Assembly: GCF_003867015.1 (NCBI RefSeq)
Contig: NZ_CP032548.1
Location: 2,175,001 to 2,239,000, forward strand
DNA from: Tenacibaculum singaporense
GTDB lineage: Bacteria; Bacteroidota; Bacteroidia; Flavobacteriales; Flavobacteriaceae
Reading direction: 5' to 3'
DNA length: 64,000 bases
The translations under genes and the position numbers were made by a program. The notes beneath the pieces were generated by a model. It ran no database searches. It saw only the letters and a list, made by a program, of their open reading frames with translations, and was not told the origin of the DNA. Shown here one piece after another: positions 45,554 to 53,395 of this stretch (the stretch's first letter is position 1; every line of letters starts with the position of its first letter).

Positions 45554-46985
45554 TCTTTAAGTCTATTAAGTCTATAACTCTTTGAACTGCTGTTATTGTC
45601 TTTTCTAATTGTGTGACAGATCTATTATATTCTATATCATTTCCTTTCTCGGTAATATCAAGAAAATACTGAGCTTGCTTTTGAAGCTCTTCTTTAACAT
45701 TTATATGTTGACTTTTGTTTTTAAATGGATGAAACTTAATACAAGAATAACACGAATAAATAGGGTTTTTAGGACATGTAGTATCTTCAGGTAAACCACA
45801 TTTACCTATGCCTCCAATATATTGACTTCCCACCATGCCTTTTATCTTTTGCTTATTTGTAACTTCATTTTCATCTTTAAAGTCACCTGTAAGCATTTTC
45901 ATAATCTTTTTGTATTTATTGTTTTTACCTAGTGCATTAGCTTTAATATCTGCTATTTTAGGGGTAGAAGCAATATAGGCTCTGGCTGGAACTGTAGAGT
46001 TATGCCCCAATATTTCTGCAATAATTTCTGCTGAAGCTCCTTGATCAGCCAAGGATTGAGCTAAATTGTGTCTTAAGTCTGTTGGGGTTCTATAAACGCC
46101 TATTTTTTCTAACTCTAGTTTGACTATTTTAGTAAAGTCTTTTGATGAAAGTCTATCCCCATCTTTATTGATAAACATAGGCATAGGCTTTTTTTTTGAT
46201 TTACAAATTTTAATATATTTCAAAAATTTTTCACCTAGTTCTTTACTGATACTTCTTTTTCTTTTTTCAACATCATATGACTTAATTTTTTTACTCATTG
46301 GTAAATTCAGTGAATAATATCTAGTGTTTTTTCCTTCTGTAAAATTAAAATCAGTTTGGTTCAACAACCAAAATTGAGAAGGACGTGGAGCCAATTCATA
46401 AGACAATTGTAAAATAATATTATTTCTCAATTCAGTAAAGCTTAAATTATCATGGGGAATTAATTTTATAAAAGACCTTATTTTATCAATCTCTATCTCA
46501 GATATAAAATCTTGTTGAAGAAATATTTTTTCATATGGGGTCTTGTGATCAAGCTTTATTTCTCTTAGAGATTTAATTATACTAAGTTTAAAAAAAGAAA
46601 TTCCCATTTTGAAACCCCATTCATAAAATTTTTTGAATGTTAATTGAATAGCATAATCTTTAATTGATATATAAGAACTCAAAATAATTTCTTCATTTTT
46701 TAACTCTTTAGCATCTTTTAATTTTATTTTTTTTAAAAATCTAAAATCATTTCCAACTACTGTAGAAATAGAGTTGTTTTTAAACCTGAAATCAATAAAT
46801 AATTTCAAAATTATTTTAAGATCATGACTACATGAAAGTTTATTCCAGTTAATAGAATATGATGAACCCTTACATTTTACTTTCCAATGGCTACTATCAA
46901 ATTCTATGATTTGAAAAATGTTATCATTCTCAATTTCAGAATATAATAATATCTTACTTGGTAAAGTTATTTTAAGGTAGTTCAT
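45537..46985 (-). CDS. Tyrosine recombinase, middle gene of the trio
   Basis: A 482-residue tyrosine recombinase. The first catalytic Arg is in YELAPRPSQFWLL, the second box is TPTDLRHNLAQSLADQG, then GHNS, and the Tyr nucleophile is in ARAYIAS. A cysteine cluster follows (GKCGLPEDTTCPKN and YSCYSCIKFHPF), probably a zinc site. In the second box the usual HxxR is replaced by LRH, so the histidine follows the arginine; this is odd but seen in several families. It overlaps both neighbours (14 and 17 bp). Confidence 0.87.
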   Translation of the reverse strand: MNYLKITLPSKILLYSEIENDNIFQIIEFDSSHWKVKCKGSSYSINWNKLSCSHDLKIILKLFIDFRFKNNSISTVVGNDFRFLKKIKLKDAKELKNEEIILSSYISIKDYAIQLTFKKFYEWGFKMGISFFKLSIIKSLREIKLDHKTPYEKIFLQQDFISEIEIDKIRSFIKLIPHDNLSFTELRNNIILQLSYELAPRPSQFWLLNQTDFNFTEGKNTRYYSLNLPMSKKIKSYDVEKRKRSISKELGEKFLKYIKICKSKKKPMPMFINKDGDRLSSKDFTKIVKLELEKIGVYRTPTDLRHNLAQSLADQGASAEIIAEILGHNSTVPARAYIASTPKIADIKANALGKNNKYKKIMKMLTGDFKDENEVTNKQKIKGMVGSQYIGGIGKCGLPEDTTCPKNPIYSCYSCIKFHPFKNKSQHINVKEELQKQAQYFLDITEKGNDIEYNRSVTQLEKTITAVQRVIDLIDLKNERTR

Positions 46986-48075
46986 GATATATTCTCCTTA
47001 TATTGTTATCATTAGCTAATTTATTTAGGTAATTTCTTGCATAGAGGTTGGGCATTAATGAATTTGTAGTCCAGCCTCCAATGACTCTGAGTTCATCCTT
47101 TGCTCTATCCATTTCAATTCCTTTAATTTCTATCAAAAATTTTAATAATTGTTCAGAAAAATAATGTCTGAGAAGGTGAGGAGTTATCTTATCATTCAAC
47201 TGTTTACTAATATTTACAAATAACTGATTAACAGAAGATTTAGACAAAGGATTTCCATTAAAACTATTCACAAAAAGATAATTGTGTGATTTAGTTTTTT
47301 CTCTATAATATTGTATGTAGTCGTCTATTGTTTTATATAGGTTTAGACTAATTCCTATTGTTCTTGTACTATTATGGTTCTTCAGGTTTGGACGATTAAC
47401 CCTGTTGTCCAAAAAATTAGTATTATTATTTATTGATAAATAAACTATATTTTCTTCTCTGATAAAATCTGTTGTTTTAATCTTCAATAATTCACTAAGT
47501 CTTATACCTGTTTCTAAAAAAACACATACTATTATATAATTTCTAATATCGTTATTCTTACCACCATACCATTTTTCTAATAATATTGTGAGTTTTGAGT
47601 ATGTATCCTTAGTAATACTTTTATAAGTTCTGTTACTTTTTACTTTAATTTTATTTTTTATAAAAATTCTTTTAATAAAATTAATTTCAGAGATACTATT
47701 TTGTTTAGTGTTTTCTATAAACCAAATCATAAAATACTCTAATCTGTGTAAATTCATATTATACTCAGATAATGAATATTGATTATTTAATAAATAAGAA
47801 TAAGAGTAAATACAATAACTATCAATTAAACCGCTTAACTCATTTATATCCGTTGGATTGATAATTAGTATTTTTTCAAATATATCATCATAATATTTTT
47901 TACTGTATTCTAAGACTTTTTTTAATTCATATATATAGTTGTATTTTGTCTTATATGATTTACTTTTTAGACTTATTGTTAAATATTTAAGTGCTATATA
48001 TACTAGAGAATTATTGTAAAATAAGATCGGCTCTTGCTGGTTATTTGAATATGTAATTCTTTTAATTTTAAACAT
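46972..48075 (-). CDS. Tyrosine recombinase, first gene of the trio (TnpA-like)
   Basis: A 367-residue tyrosine recombinase with the standard two-domain plan. The N-terminal SAM-like core-binding domain occupies about 1-150. The catalytic Arg is in VFLETGIRLSELLKI, the HxxR box is in HLLRHYFSEQLL, and the Tyr is in MPNLYARNYLN after IGGWTTN. It is close in size to TnpA of Tn554 (361). It is the first gene of the operon; its ATG lies 2 bp from a 36-bp inverted repeat that could be the recombination site or an operator. It is very rich in A and T. Confidence 0.9.
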   Translation of the reverse strand: MFKIKRITYSNNQQEPILFYNNSLVYIALKYLTISLKSKSYKTKYNYIYELKKVLEYSKKYYDDIFEKILIINPTDINELSGLIDSYCIYSYSYLLNNQYSLSEYNMNLHRLEYFMIWFIENTKQNSISEINFIKRIFIKNKIKVKSNRTYKSITKDTYSKLTILLEKWYGGKNNDIRNYIIVCVFLETGIRLSELLKIKTTDFIREENIVYLSINNNTNFLDNRVNRPNLKNHNSTRTIGISLNLYKTIDDYIQYYREKTKSHNYLFVNSFNGNPLSKSSVNQLFVNISKQLNDKITPHLLRHYFSEQLLKFLIEIKGIEMDRAKDELRVIGGWTTNSLMPNLYARNYLNKLANDNNIRRIYHELP

Positions 48076-48077
48076 TT

Positions 48078-48113
48078 ATTATTAGCATTTTCTTTTAGGA
48101 AAATACTAATAAT
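48078..48113. repeat. 15-bp inverted repeat with 6-bp spacer
   Basis: ATTATTAGCATTTTC (48078-48092), spacer TTTTAG (48093-48098), then GAAAATACTAATAAT (48099-48113). The arms match at 14 of 15 positions. Two inverted arms around a 6-bp spacer is the usual layout of a tyrosine recombinase core site, and it lies 2 bp from the first recombinase gene. It could equally be an operator or an upstream hairpin. Confidence 0.6.
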
Positions 48114-48195
48114 TTTATAAATAGGTTTTAAGAAGGAGAGATATGAACATAAATTACATTCAATCCCATTTAACATAATATTAATTATAGTACAA

Positions 48196-48245
48196 TTTTA
48201 ATGTTGGATTATCCAGTGGATGATTCAATATTAAAACAACATTTA
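48196..48245. repeat. 50-bp direct repeat, copy 1 (contains 41-bp dyad)
   Basis: Identical to 52125-52174 except for one base (G at 48203, A in copy 2). The first 41 bp form a dyad: TTTTAATGTTGGATTAT and ATGATTCAATATTAAAA are inverted arms around CCAGTGG. Weaker similarity continues about 30 bp on each side in both copies. It lies 120 bp upstream of the recombinase operon. Confidence 0.85.
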
Positions 48246-48985
48246 ACTATAAATTTGATGTTTTACTATGTAGCTATAATTCTATACTATGTAAAATAAC
48301 CCAGAAACTGCTGTAATACTTTATAATATTCCGTACTCGGGTCATTAAAATTTAAAATACACGATTCTCACGCATTAAGATTTTATATTTATAAGGAAAA
48401 CATTTGTAGCTATAATTTGCCATTATGTAAAATTGCCGCTACCAAACGCTCGATTGCTTTTATAAAATCAAATTGTTATCACAATTTATTTTACACACAA
48501 TTATCCATCGCTTGCCAACGCCAAAAAAAGCAAATACTTTTAGCTTCGTATTTATAATTCGTCTGTAATTGAAATTCTCGTTGTAAAAAGTTTTCAGAAG
48601 CTTTTCGTTTAATATTTCGCAACAGTACAAAATTTTCCCTAGCTCAATTCCTTGCTTAAAAATTTCTGTACACTTGCTTTATTCTGTCTTCTATATGAAT
48701 ATTCTTTTAATTGCAACTTCTAATGTTATGTAAAATAGAAATTGATACTGTAGAACTTCTAAAGGTTTCTCTTATCTTTTTTTCTTGATAAAAAAAGAAA
48801 CAAAAAATCAAGACTGCATAAAACTTTGGAAACAATTAACGGTTCGTTACGCTATATTTTAGGAAACATTGTAACTAACCAAGATTACTAAATAAAATGC
48901 CTTAAAATGCAGAAACGCCAAGAATATTAGTAACTAAACCCTTAAAATATGGTCGCTCCACTCTCCTATTGTTTTAACCAAAGTT
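48246..48985. other. Non-coding region with short internal repeats
   Basis: 740 bp with no supported gene. TGTAGCTATAATT followed 6 bp later by TATGTAAAAT occurs twice (48269-48297 and 48405-48433, 136 bp apart), and TATGTAAAAT occurs a third time at 48727-48736. A TCTTGAT/ATCAAGA inverted repeat lies around 48783-48815. The composition is less AT-rich than the recombinase genes. It looks like decayed intergenic or cassette material rather than a gene. Confidence 0.6.
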
Positions 48986-49189
48986 TTATGAGGTCGAAGT
49001 TTTGATGTAGAACAAATCTTCATCTATTTCTTTTACAGATGGATGTTTAAGCACTTCATCAATTTCAAAATCCTTTCCACCAGCTCTTAAGACTACTTCT
49101 TTAATAAAATTTCTATCAATAGTATCAATATATTCTGCTAACATTTCAGCCTTTATAATGCTCAAATATGTTTCTATTTCTGTATTCAT
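48986..49189 (-). CDS. Small acidic protein downstream of the KAP NTPase
   Basis: About 67 residues from ATG at 49189 (MNTEIETYLSII); the frame could extend to 49216, but the shorter start leaves a normal gap after the KAP gene. It is helical and acidic (IDRNFIKEVVLRAGGKDFEIDEVL). I know no family. It follows the KAP NTPase gene by 27 bp on the same strand, so it is probably co-transcribed. A regulator or inhibitor of the NTPase is possible but unproven. Small size limits confidence. Confidence 0.5.
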   Translation of the reverse strand: MNTEIETYLSIIKAEMLAEYIDTIDRNFIKEVVLRAGGKDFEIDEVLKHPSVKEIDEDLFYIKTSTS

Positions 49190-49216
49190 AATGTGACGTG
49201 TTTTCGTGATTATCAA

Positions 49217-51829
49217 CTAATGTTCAAGTGACTTTAACTTATCGATTGCAGGTTGAAATTTGAAATCAAAATCAACCTTATTGAATTCTGCTTCCTTACA
49301 CTTTGTGAAAAATTCTAAAAACTCCTCCTTAAATAAAGTTGGTTTAGCTAAATCATCTTCATTTAAATCATTTAACCAATTCTCAAAGACTTCAAAACTT
49401 CCGAAAATATTGTTTTTAATTCCATGAGAAACACCAACTAAATTATCTCCTTGACTACTTCCTCTAAATGGCATAGCTTCAATAAAATTCAACAAGAAAT
49501 TATCTAAATCTTTTTTCATGAATTCAATTAGCAATTCTTGTACATCATCAAAATAATTAAAAGTTCTTACTCTTTGATGTTGCTCATTTAATTCTGTTTT
49601 AATTGTTTTACAATTGTGAAATAGAGCCCAAACTTTATTCGACAACTCATTTGAGGTGTTTAAATAATCTCTTAAATATTTGGTTAGAACATCTTTTATT
49701 TCGTTTTCTGATAGAATAAAATGTTCTTCATTAAAGTTGTCATCAATAACATGATTTAGAAAATCTGATTCAAACAAATATGGAGACGAAGAATTATTTA
49801 AAATGGATAAAATGAAATCTTTAAACTCTTGGATATTACCATCATAAAATTTGTCGGTTATTTTATTATCTCTGTTAGAAATAAAATTTTGTAAAGTAGT
49901 CTTATCATAACCTAAAAAATGAAATCCATAGTAAGAGCTGTTAACTTCTATGTTAGCAAAATAAAATATGGCTTTTACAATTTTCTCATAATCGTCTTTT
50001 GAGTTTATCTCATCAATATTTAATTCATAAAAACGATACTTTACTAAATCAAGGACTTTCTTCTTTTTCCATTCGTCCAATTTGCTTTTTATAGTTTCAA
50101 AATCAGAACTTAAAGCATTATTAAATTCAACTTCTGATAAATCTTCCGTTTTCAAATTATCTTTAAAATATTTATGATAATTTTTTTCGAAAACTATTGA
50201 TAGATGGCTTCTCCTTTGATAATCATTTATTTCAAACAATTTATTCATTATTTTTCCGACCTTTAAAACATCTTCCTCATTATAGTTTAGCTGGTCAAGC
50301 ATAAATTTACCAAGTATGGAATTCTTATATTCTTTGAATCTTATTCCAAAATTTGAATTATTATCGTTTTCATATCTATTTTTTAAATGATATCGAGAGC
50401 CACCATTGCCATAATATTGTCCTCTATTATTTAAAAATTTGTCTTTATGCAAAAACAATAAGATATAAATATCATAGAACTTAAATTTTAATAACTTAAG
50501 CAAAAAGAAATCTTCGAATATAACTTCATCCTTTATTTGTAAATAATCATTAACAAAAGAATTCAAAAACCTTTTAGCATCTCGCAAATGATTCAGAGGG
50601 ATATCATTATGTTCTGTTCTAAAAATCAAAGAATTATCACCAAAATAAGACTCAATTTCTTCTTTTTTGTCTTCTACTTTTGAAATTAATGTTGACTTAA
50701 TAAACTCTTTAATTTGAGATTGAGTAACAGGTATTAAATGTTCTTCTTTTAAGAATATTTTCTCTGAAAAACTTTGAGGGTTTGGGATATTTAAATGTTC
50801 TAAAGACTCATTAAGATATACTTTGTCAAAGGCAACAACATAAACAAAATTGTCAAAGCCAGCAGTATTTCTAATAAGTTTCAAAATTTCAAAAATTTCA
50901 TTAGCCTGTAGTCTATCAAAATCATCTATGAAAATTATTACTCTCTTATCAATACTTTTTAAAAGAGAGTTTAAAGAATTAAAGTCGGAAGAGATGTTTT
51001 TTTTAAAAGCAAACCCTAACCCTAAAATCTCTTTTAAGCTATCAGCAATATTTGATTTACTAATATTCAATAATGAATTTGAATATTCTTTAATTTCACG
51101 ATATACATCTTCACTATACGGTCTCAAAGATTGTTGGATAGTATCAAAAAAATCTTGGATAATTGGTTCAACACCTAAATTACGCCATGGATTAAAATCA
51201 ATAACAATAAAATCGTTTTCCGAATTTTTAGTTTCGATTTCCTTTTTTAGTAAATTTAGAAAAGAGGTTTTTCCACTTCCCCATTCGCCTGTTATCCCAA
51301 ATCCAATAGCTTCGTTTGTTTTTGATTGAAAAATTTCATCTGCTATACGTTTAGCTTTATAATTTCTATCAAGTGCATCTTCATTTTCTGAATCTATTGG
51401 AGAATCATCAAAAAGATGGTCATTGTTTTCTGTTGTTTTTTTCTTTTTATAAAAAACAGATAAAATTGAACTTAATGGGGAAATCAAAAAATAGAATGAT
51501 AAAATATCGAGGTATTTTAAAGAGTCAAAAAAAGTAAATCCGAAAAAATTATAATTCTGATAAAATCTTATGAAAACATAAAAGCTAATAGCTATTGAAC
51601 TAAATAGCCATTGGTGTCCAGAAACATAGCTTCTATTTACAAAGTTTAGGTATACTTTTCTAACAATAAATAATAAAGCAATTGCAAAGATTAAATCTAT
51701 AACTAAATTAGGTTCTATCTTACTTAAGACAGGATTAATTATTGTATCATCATATAGCTTCTTTATAGGCTTATAAAACAGTATTAATAGTCCAGTAAAA
51801 AGAAAAGTGATTTTGTAATACTTGCTCAT
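49217..51829 (-). CDS. KAP-family P-loop NTPase with N-terminal membrane helices
   Basis: An 870-residue protein of the KAP (Kidins220/ARMS-PifA) NTPase family. Three or four membrane helices lie in the first 125 residues (about 7-20, 43-60, 75-90, 105-125). The P-loop domain then follows, with Walker A GEWGSGKTS (181-189) and Walker B RVIIFIDDFDRL (296-307). FNPWRNLG at 212-219 is the conserved KAP tryptophan motif. The long C-terminal half is helical. KAP proteins include the phage-exclusion protein PifA and QatA of the Qat system, so defence is plausible; no Qat partners (QueC-like or TatD) are adjacent. It lies between the two 50-bp repeats. Confidence 0.88.
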   Translation of the reverse strand: MSKYYKITFLFTGLLILFYKPIKKLYDDTIINPVLSKIEPNLVIDLIFAIALLFIVRKVYLNFVNRSYVSGHQWLFSSIAISFYVFIRFYQNYNFFGFTFFDSLKYLDILSFYFLISPLSSILSVFYKKKKTTENNDHLFDDSPIDSENEDALDRNYKAKRIADEIFQSKTNEAIGFGITGEWGSGKTSFLNLLKKEIETKNSENDFIVIDFNPWRNLGVEPIIQDFFDTIQQSLRPYSEDVYREIKEYSNSLLNISKSNIADSLKEILGLGFAFKKNISSDFNSLNSLLKSIDKRVIIFIDDFDRLQANEIFEILKLIRNTAGFDNFVYVVAFDKVYLNESLEHLNIPNPQSFSEKIFLKEEHLIPVTQSQIKEFIKSTLISKVEDKKEEIESYFGDNSLIFRTEHNDIPLNHLRDAKRFLNSFVNDYLQIKDEVIFEDFFLLKLLKFKFYDIYILLFLHKDKFLNNRGQYYGNGGSRYHLKNRYENDNNSNFGIRFKEYKNSILGKFMLDQLNYNEEDVLKVGKIMNKLFEINDYQRRSHLSIVFEKNYHKYFKDNLKTEDLSEVEFNNALSSDFETIKSKLDEWKKKKVLDLVKYRFYELNIDEINSKDDYEKIVKAIFYFANIEVNSSYYGFHFLGYDKTTLQNFISNRDNKITDKFYDGNIQEFKDFILSILNNSSSPYLFESDFLNHVIDDNFNEEHFILSENEIKDVLTKYLRDYLNTSNELSNKVWALFHNCKTIKTELNEQHQRVRTFNYFDDVQELLIEFMKKDLDNFLLNFIEAMPFRGSSQGDNLVGVSHGIKNNIFGSFEVFENWLNDLNEDDLAKPTLFKEEFLEFFTKCKEAEFNKVDFDFKFQPAIDKLKSLEH

Positions 51830-52277
51830 AAGCTTTTATATTTATGTTATTTACGTTATGACAATATTTATACCAATTGTATTTTTTTGATATGCATATA
51901 ATAATCTGACAGAATAAAACTAAAAAACAGTAAACTTCTGACAAATAGGTATATATATTCATTTCACACATATTATGCTTCCCTCCTACGTCGACGCATA
52001 AAAAGTGTTCCATTAACTTTGTAAAAGAAGCTTTAGAAGAGAAAACTTTTAAAAGACAAATCAGCAAATGAAACTATTGCTTTTACCAAAGCAAAGTAAC
52101 ATAATGCTGACCATTATAATACACTTTTAATATTGGATTATCCAGTGGATGATTCAATATTAAAACAACATTTAGTTGTAGATTAGATTTATTGCGAAGC
52201 ATTCGAGCTCTAAAATATTAAATAGAATCGTTGTATCAAGAACTATACAAATATCACATTAAAAATTATTTACGCTT
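51830..52277. other. Non-coding gap holding repeat copy 2
   Basis: 448 bp without a supported gene. It contains the second 50-bp repeat (52125-52174). A short frame ending at 52071 reads like the tail of a coding sequence (NFVKEALEEKTFKRQISK) but has no supported start, and may be a relic of a gene lost when this region was rearranged. Confidence 0.5.
52125..52174. repeat. 50-bp direct repeat, copy 2
   Basis: 49 of 50 bases equal copy 1 at 48196-48245, in the same orientation, 3929 bp apart. Here the dyad is more perfect: TTTTAATATTG and CAATATTAAAA are exact complements, enclosing ATCCAGTGGAT, itself a dyad. The KAP NTPase and its small partner lie between the two copies. Confidence 0.85.
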
Positions 52278-52442
52278 TTAATTTTTTTTCTTTTTCCACA
52301 AAATGTACATTATAATAATGAAAACTGGTAAAACAATAAATACAATTACTTCAATGGGGTCTGAAAAATCCATAGGTTTATTGTCATCAGGGTTTTGTGT
52401 CCCTATAGGCAATTGCATAAATAATTTATAAATAGTAAGCAT
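52278..52442 (-). CDS. 54-residue single-span membrane protein
   Basis: A short gene found by hand translation from ATG 52442 to TAA at 52280-52278. The protein starts MLTIYKLFMQLPIGT, then a hydrophilic QNPDDNKPMDFSDP segment, one strong membrane helix (IEVIVFIVLPVFIIIMYILW) and a KKKKN end. The positive cluster after the helix suggests that the C-terminus stays in the cytoplasm. I recall similar short proteins in flavobacterial genomes but no function. It belongs with the chromosomal flank rather than the KAP unit. Confidence 0.7.
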   Translation of the reverse strand: MLTIYKLFMQLPIGTQNPDDNKPMDFSDPIEVIVFIVLPVFIIIMYILWKKKKN

Positions 52443-52652
52443 TCTTTTTCTTTTAACAGATTAAACTACTTAAAGTTAATGAATTAAATTTGCTCATACA
52501 ATTTTCCGATCCTTTAGCTTCTCCTGCTATTATATAACTATATATACTACTTCCGTTAGTCAAACTATCTGGTCTGAATGCACCCATTAAATAAAATCAT
52601 CATTTTACCCAAATGCATGTTATGTCAACAAACTTATTAAGTTATTTAAAAA

Positions 52653-52704
52653 TAAATTTGTCACAAAACTGAGACATATGTATATTTATCACATAATTGA
52701 GACA
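52653..52704 (+). promoter_or_regulatory. TetR-gene promoter with two tandem operators
   Basis: TAAATTTG (52653-52660) matches the -7 consensus. Directly after it are two copies of CACAWAAYTGAGACA, at 52662-52676 and 52690-52704, 28 bp apart; the second ends 2 bp before the ATG. Each carries a partial TGTC/GACA-type dyad. The position just downstream of the -7 box fits autorepression by the TetR protein. Confidence 0.65.
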
Positions 52705-52706
52705 AT

Positions 52707-53264
52707 ATGAATAATACTAAGACTAAAATTATAGATGCAGCAATTAAGGCGTTTAGTAAAGACCCAAACGCTTCAATGGAAGAAATTGCTGAATCAATTA
52801 ATTTAAGTAGAAGAACGCTTCATAGATATTTTAACGGGAAATCAGAACTTATTGAAGAAATAATTGACTATGCAAGTAGTCTCTGTTTACAGAAAACTAA
52901 AGAATCAATTCAATCTTCTAACGACCCTATCCATCAACTCAAATCAATGTTTTTGAGCGATATTGAAAGCGGACATCAATTCCGTTTCTTGTATAACTAT
53001 AGAAACGGTTTTCAAGGAATGGAAAAAGAATCTAAAGATTTTGCGGAGATGATGCTCTTATTTAGAGATTTATTAGAAGCGATTCAAAGCAATCATTTTT
53101 TTTATTCTCGGCTTACAATGGACTGGATAGAAAGCCTTTACTTTTCAACCATAGATGCTGCAATAAACCTCATTGTAGCGGATTACTCAAAAAAAGAATT
53201 GGTATCTGAAATGGCATTAACATCTTATTTGAATGCTGTTATAAGACAATCTAAACTAGGATGA
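52707..53264 (+). CDS. TetR/AcrR-family transcriptional regulator
   Basis: A 185-residue regulator. The N-terminal helix-turn-helix spans about 5-50: KIIDAAIKAFSKDPNASMEE, then IAESINLSRRTLHRYFNGKS. The C-terminal ligand domain is helical and has no clear relatives recognisable by eye. It is the first gene of a run with a Tat-signal fragment and a flavoprotein. Two tandem operators lie at its own promoter, so autorepression is likely and the flavoprotein is the probable target. The inducer is unknown. Confidence 0.93.
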   Translation: MNNTKTKIIDAAIKAFSKDPNASMEEIAESINLSRRTLHRYFNGKSELIEEIIDYASSLCLQKTKESIQSSNDPIHQLKSMFLSDIESGHQFRFLYNYRNGFQGMEKESKDFAEMMLLFRDLLEAIQSNHFFYSRLTMDWIESLYFSTIDAAINLIVADYSKKELVSEMALTSYLNAVIRQSKLG

Positions 53265-53395
53265 AACGTAGAAAATTTATAAAACAAGGAGTGGTAACAA
53301 CAACTGGATTATTAGTAACTCCAAGTTTAATAGTTGCAAACACACCACAAAGAATTACATCTAAAAAAACAACTATATGGTATATGAAATTATAA
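53261..53395 (+). pseudogene. Truncated Tat-exported protein (signal peptide only)
   Basis: A 44-codon frame starting inside the TetR stop (ATGA overlap). It encodes MKRRKFIKQGVVTTTGLLVT, a twin-arginine signal (RRKFIK) with a hydrophobic core and an Ala-Asn cleavage-like site, then about 17 residues, and stops inside the start of the flavoprotein gene. A Tat signal without a mature domain has no use, so this is probably the 5' end of a gene whose body was deleted, with the flavoprotein now joined downstream. Confidence 0.6.

Larger units (their letters stand above)
43062..48113 (-). mobile_element. Tn554/recombinase-trio type integration module
   Basis: Four overlapping minus-strand genes encode three different tyrosine recombinases (367, 482 and 699 residues) and a TnpC-like protein. 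Tn554 has two recombinases plus TnpC; recombinase-in-trio elements have three recombinases. This module combines the two plans. The region is richer in A and T than the flanks. The 36-bp inverted repeat at 48078-48113 may mark the right end. The left end is not located, and the cargo is probably the operon at 34144-42969 and perhaps the GHKL gene. Confidence 0.65.

Noticed and set aside
49217..51829. Assignment of the KAP gene to the Qat system
   Set aside because: None of the Qat partner genes (QatB, QueC-like, TatD) lies beside it.
51771..52067. 98-codon minus-strand frame overlapping the start of the KAP NTPase gene
   Set aside because: Composition is not gene-like, it overlaps the KAP start out of frame, and no domain or signal is seen.
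52012..52071. Coding-like tail NFVKEALEEKTFKRQISK
   Set aside because: No plausible start or upstream domain; kept only as a possible relic.
48196..52174. Reading the 50-bp repeats as integron attC sites
   Set aside because: The expected GTTRRRY/RYYYAAC boxes are not consistently present in both copies and no integron-type integrase is recognised.
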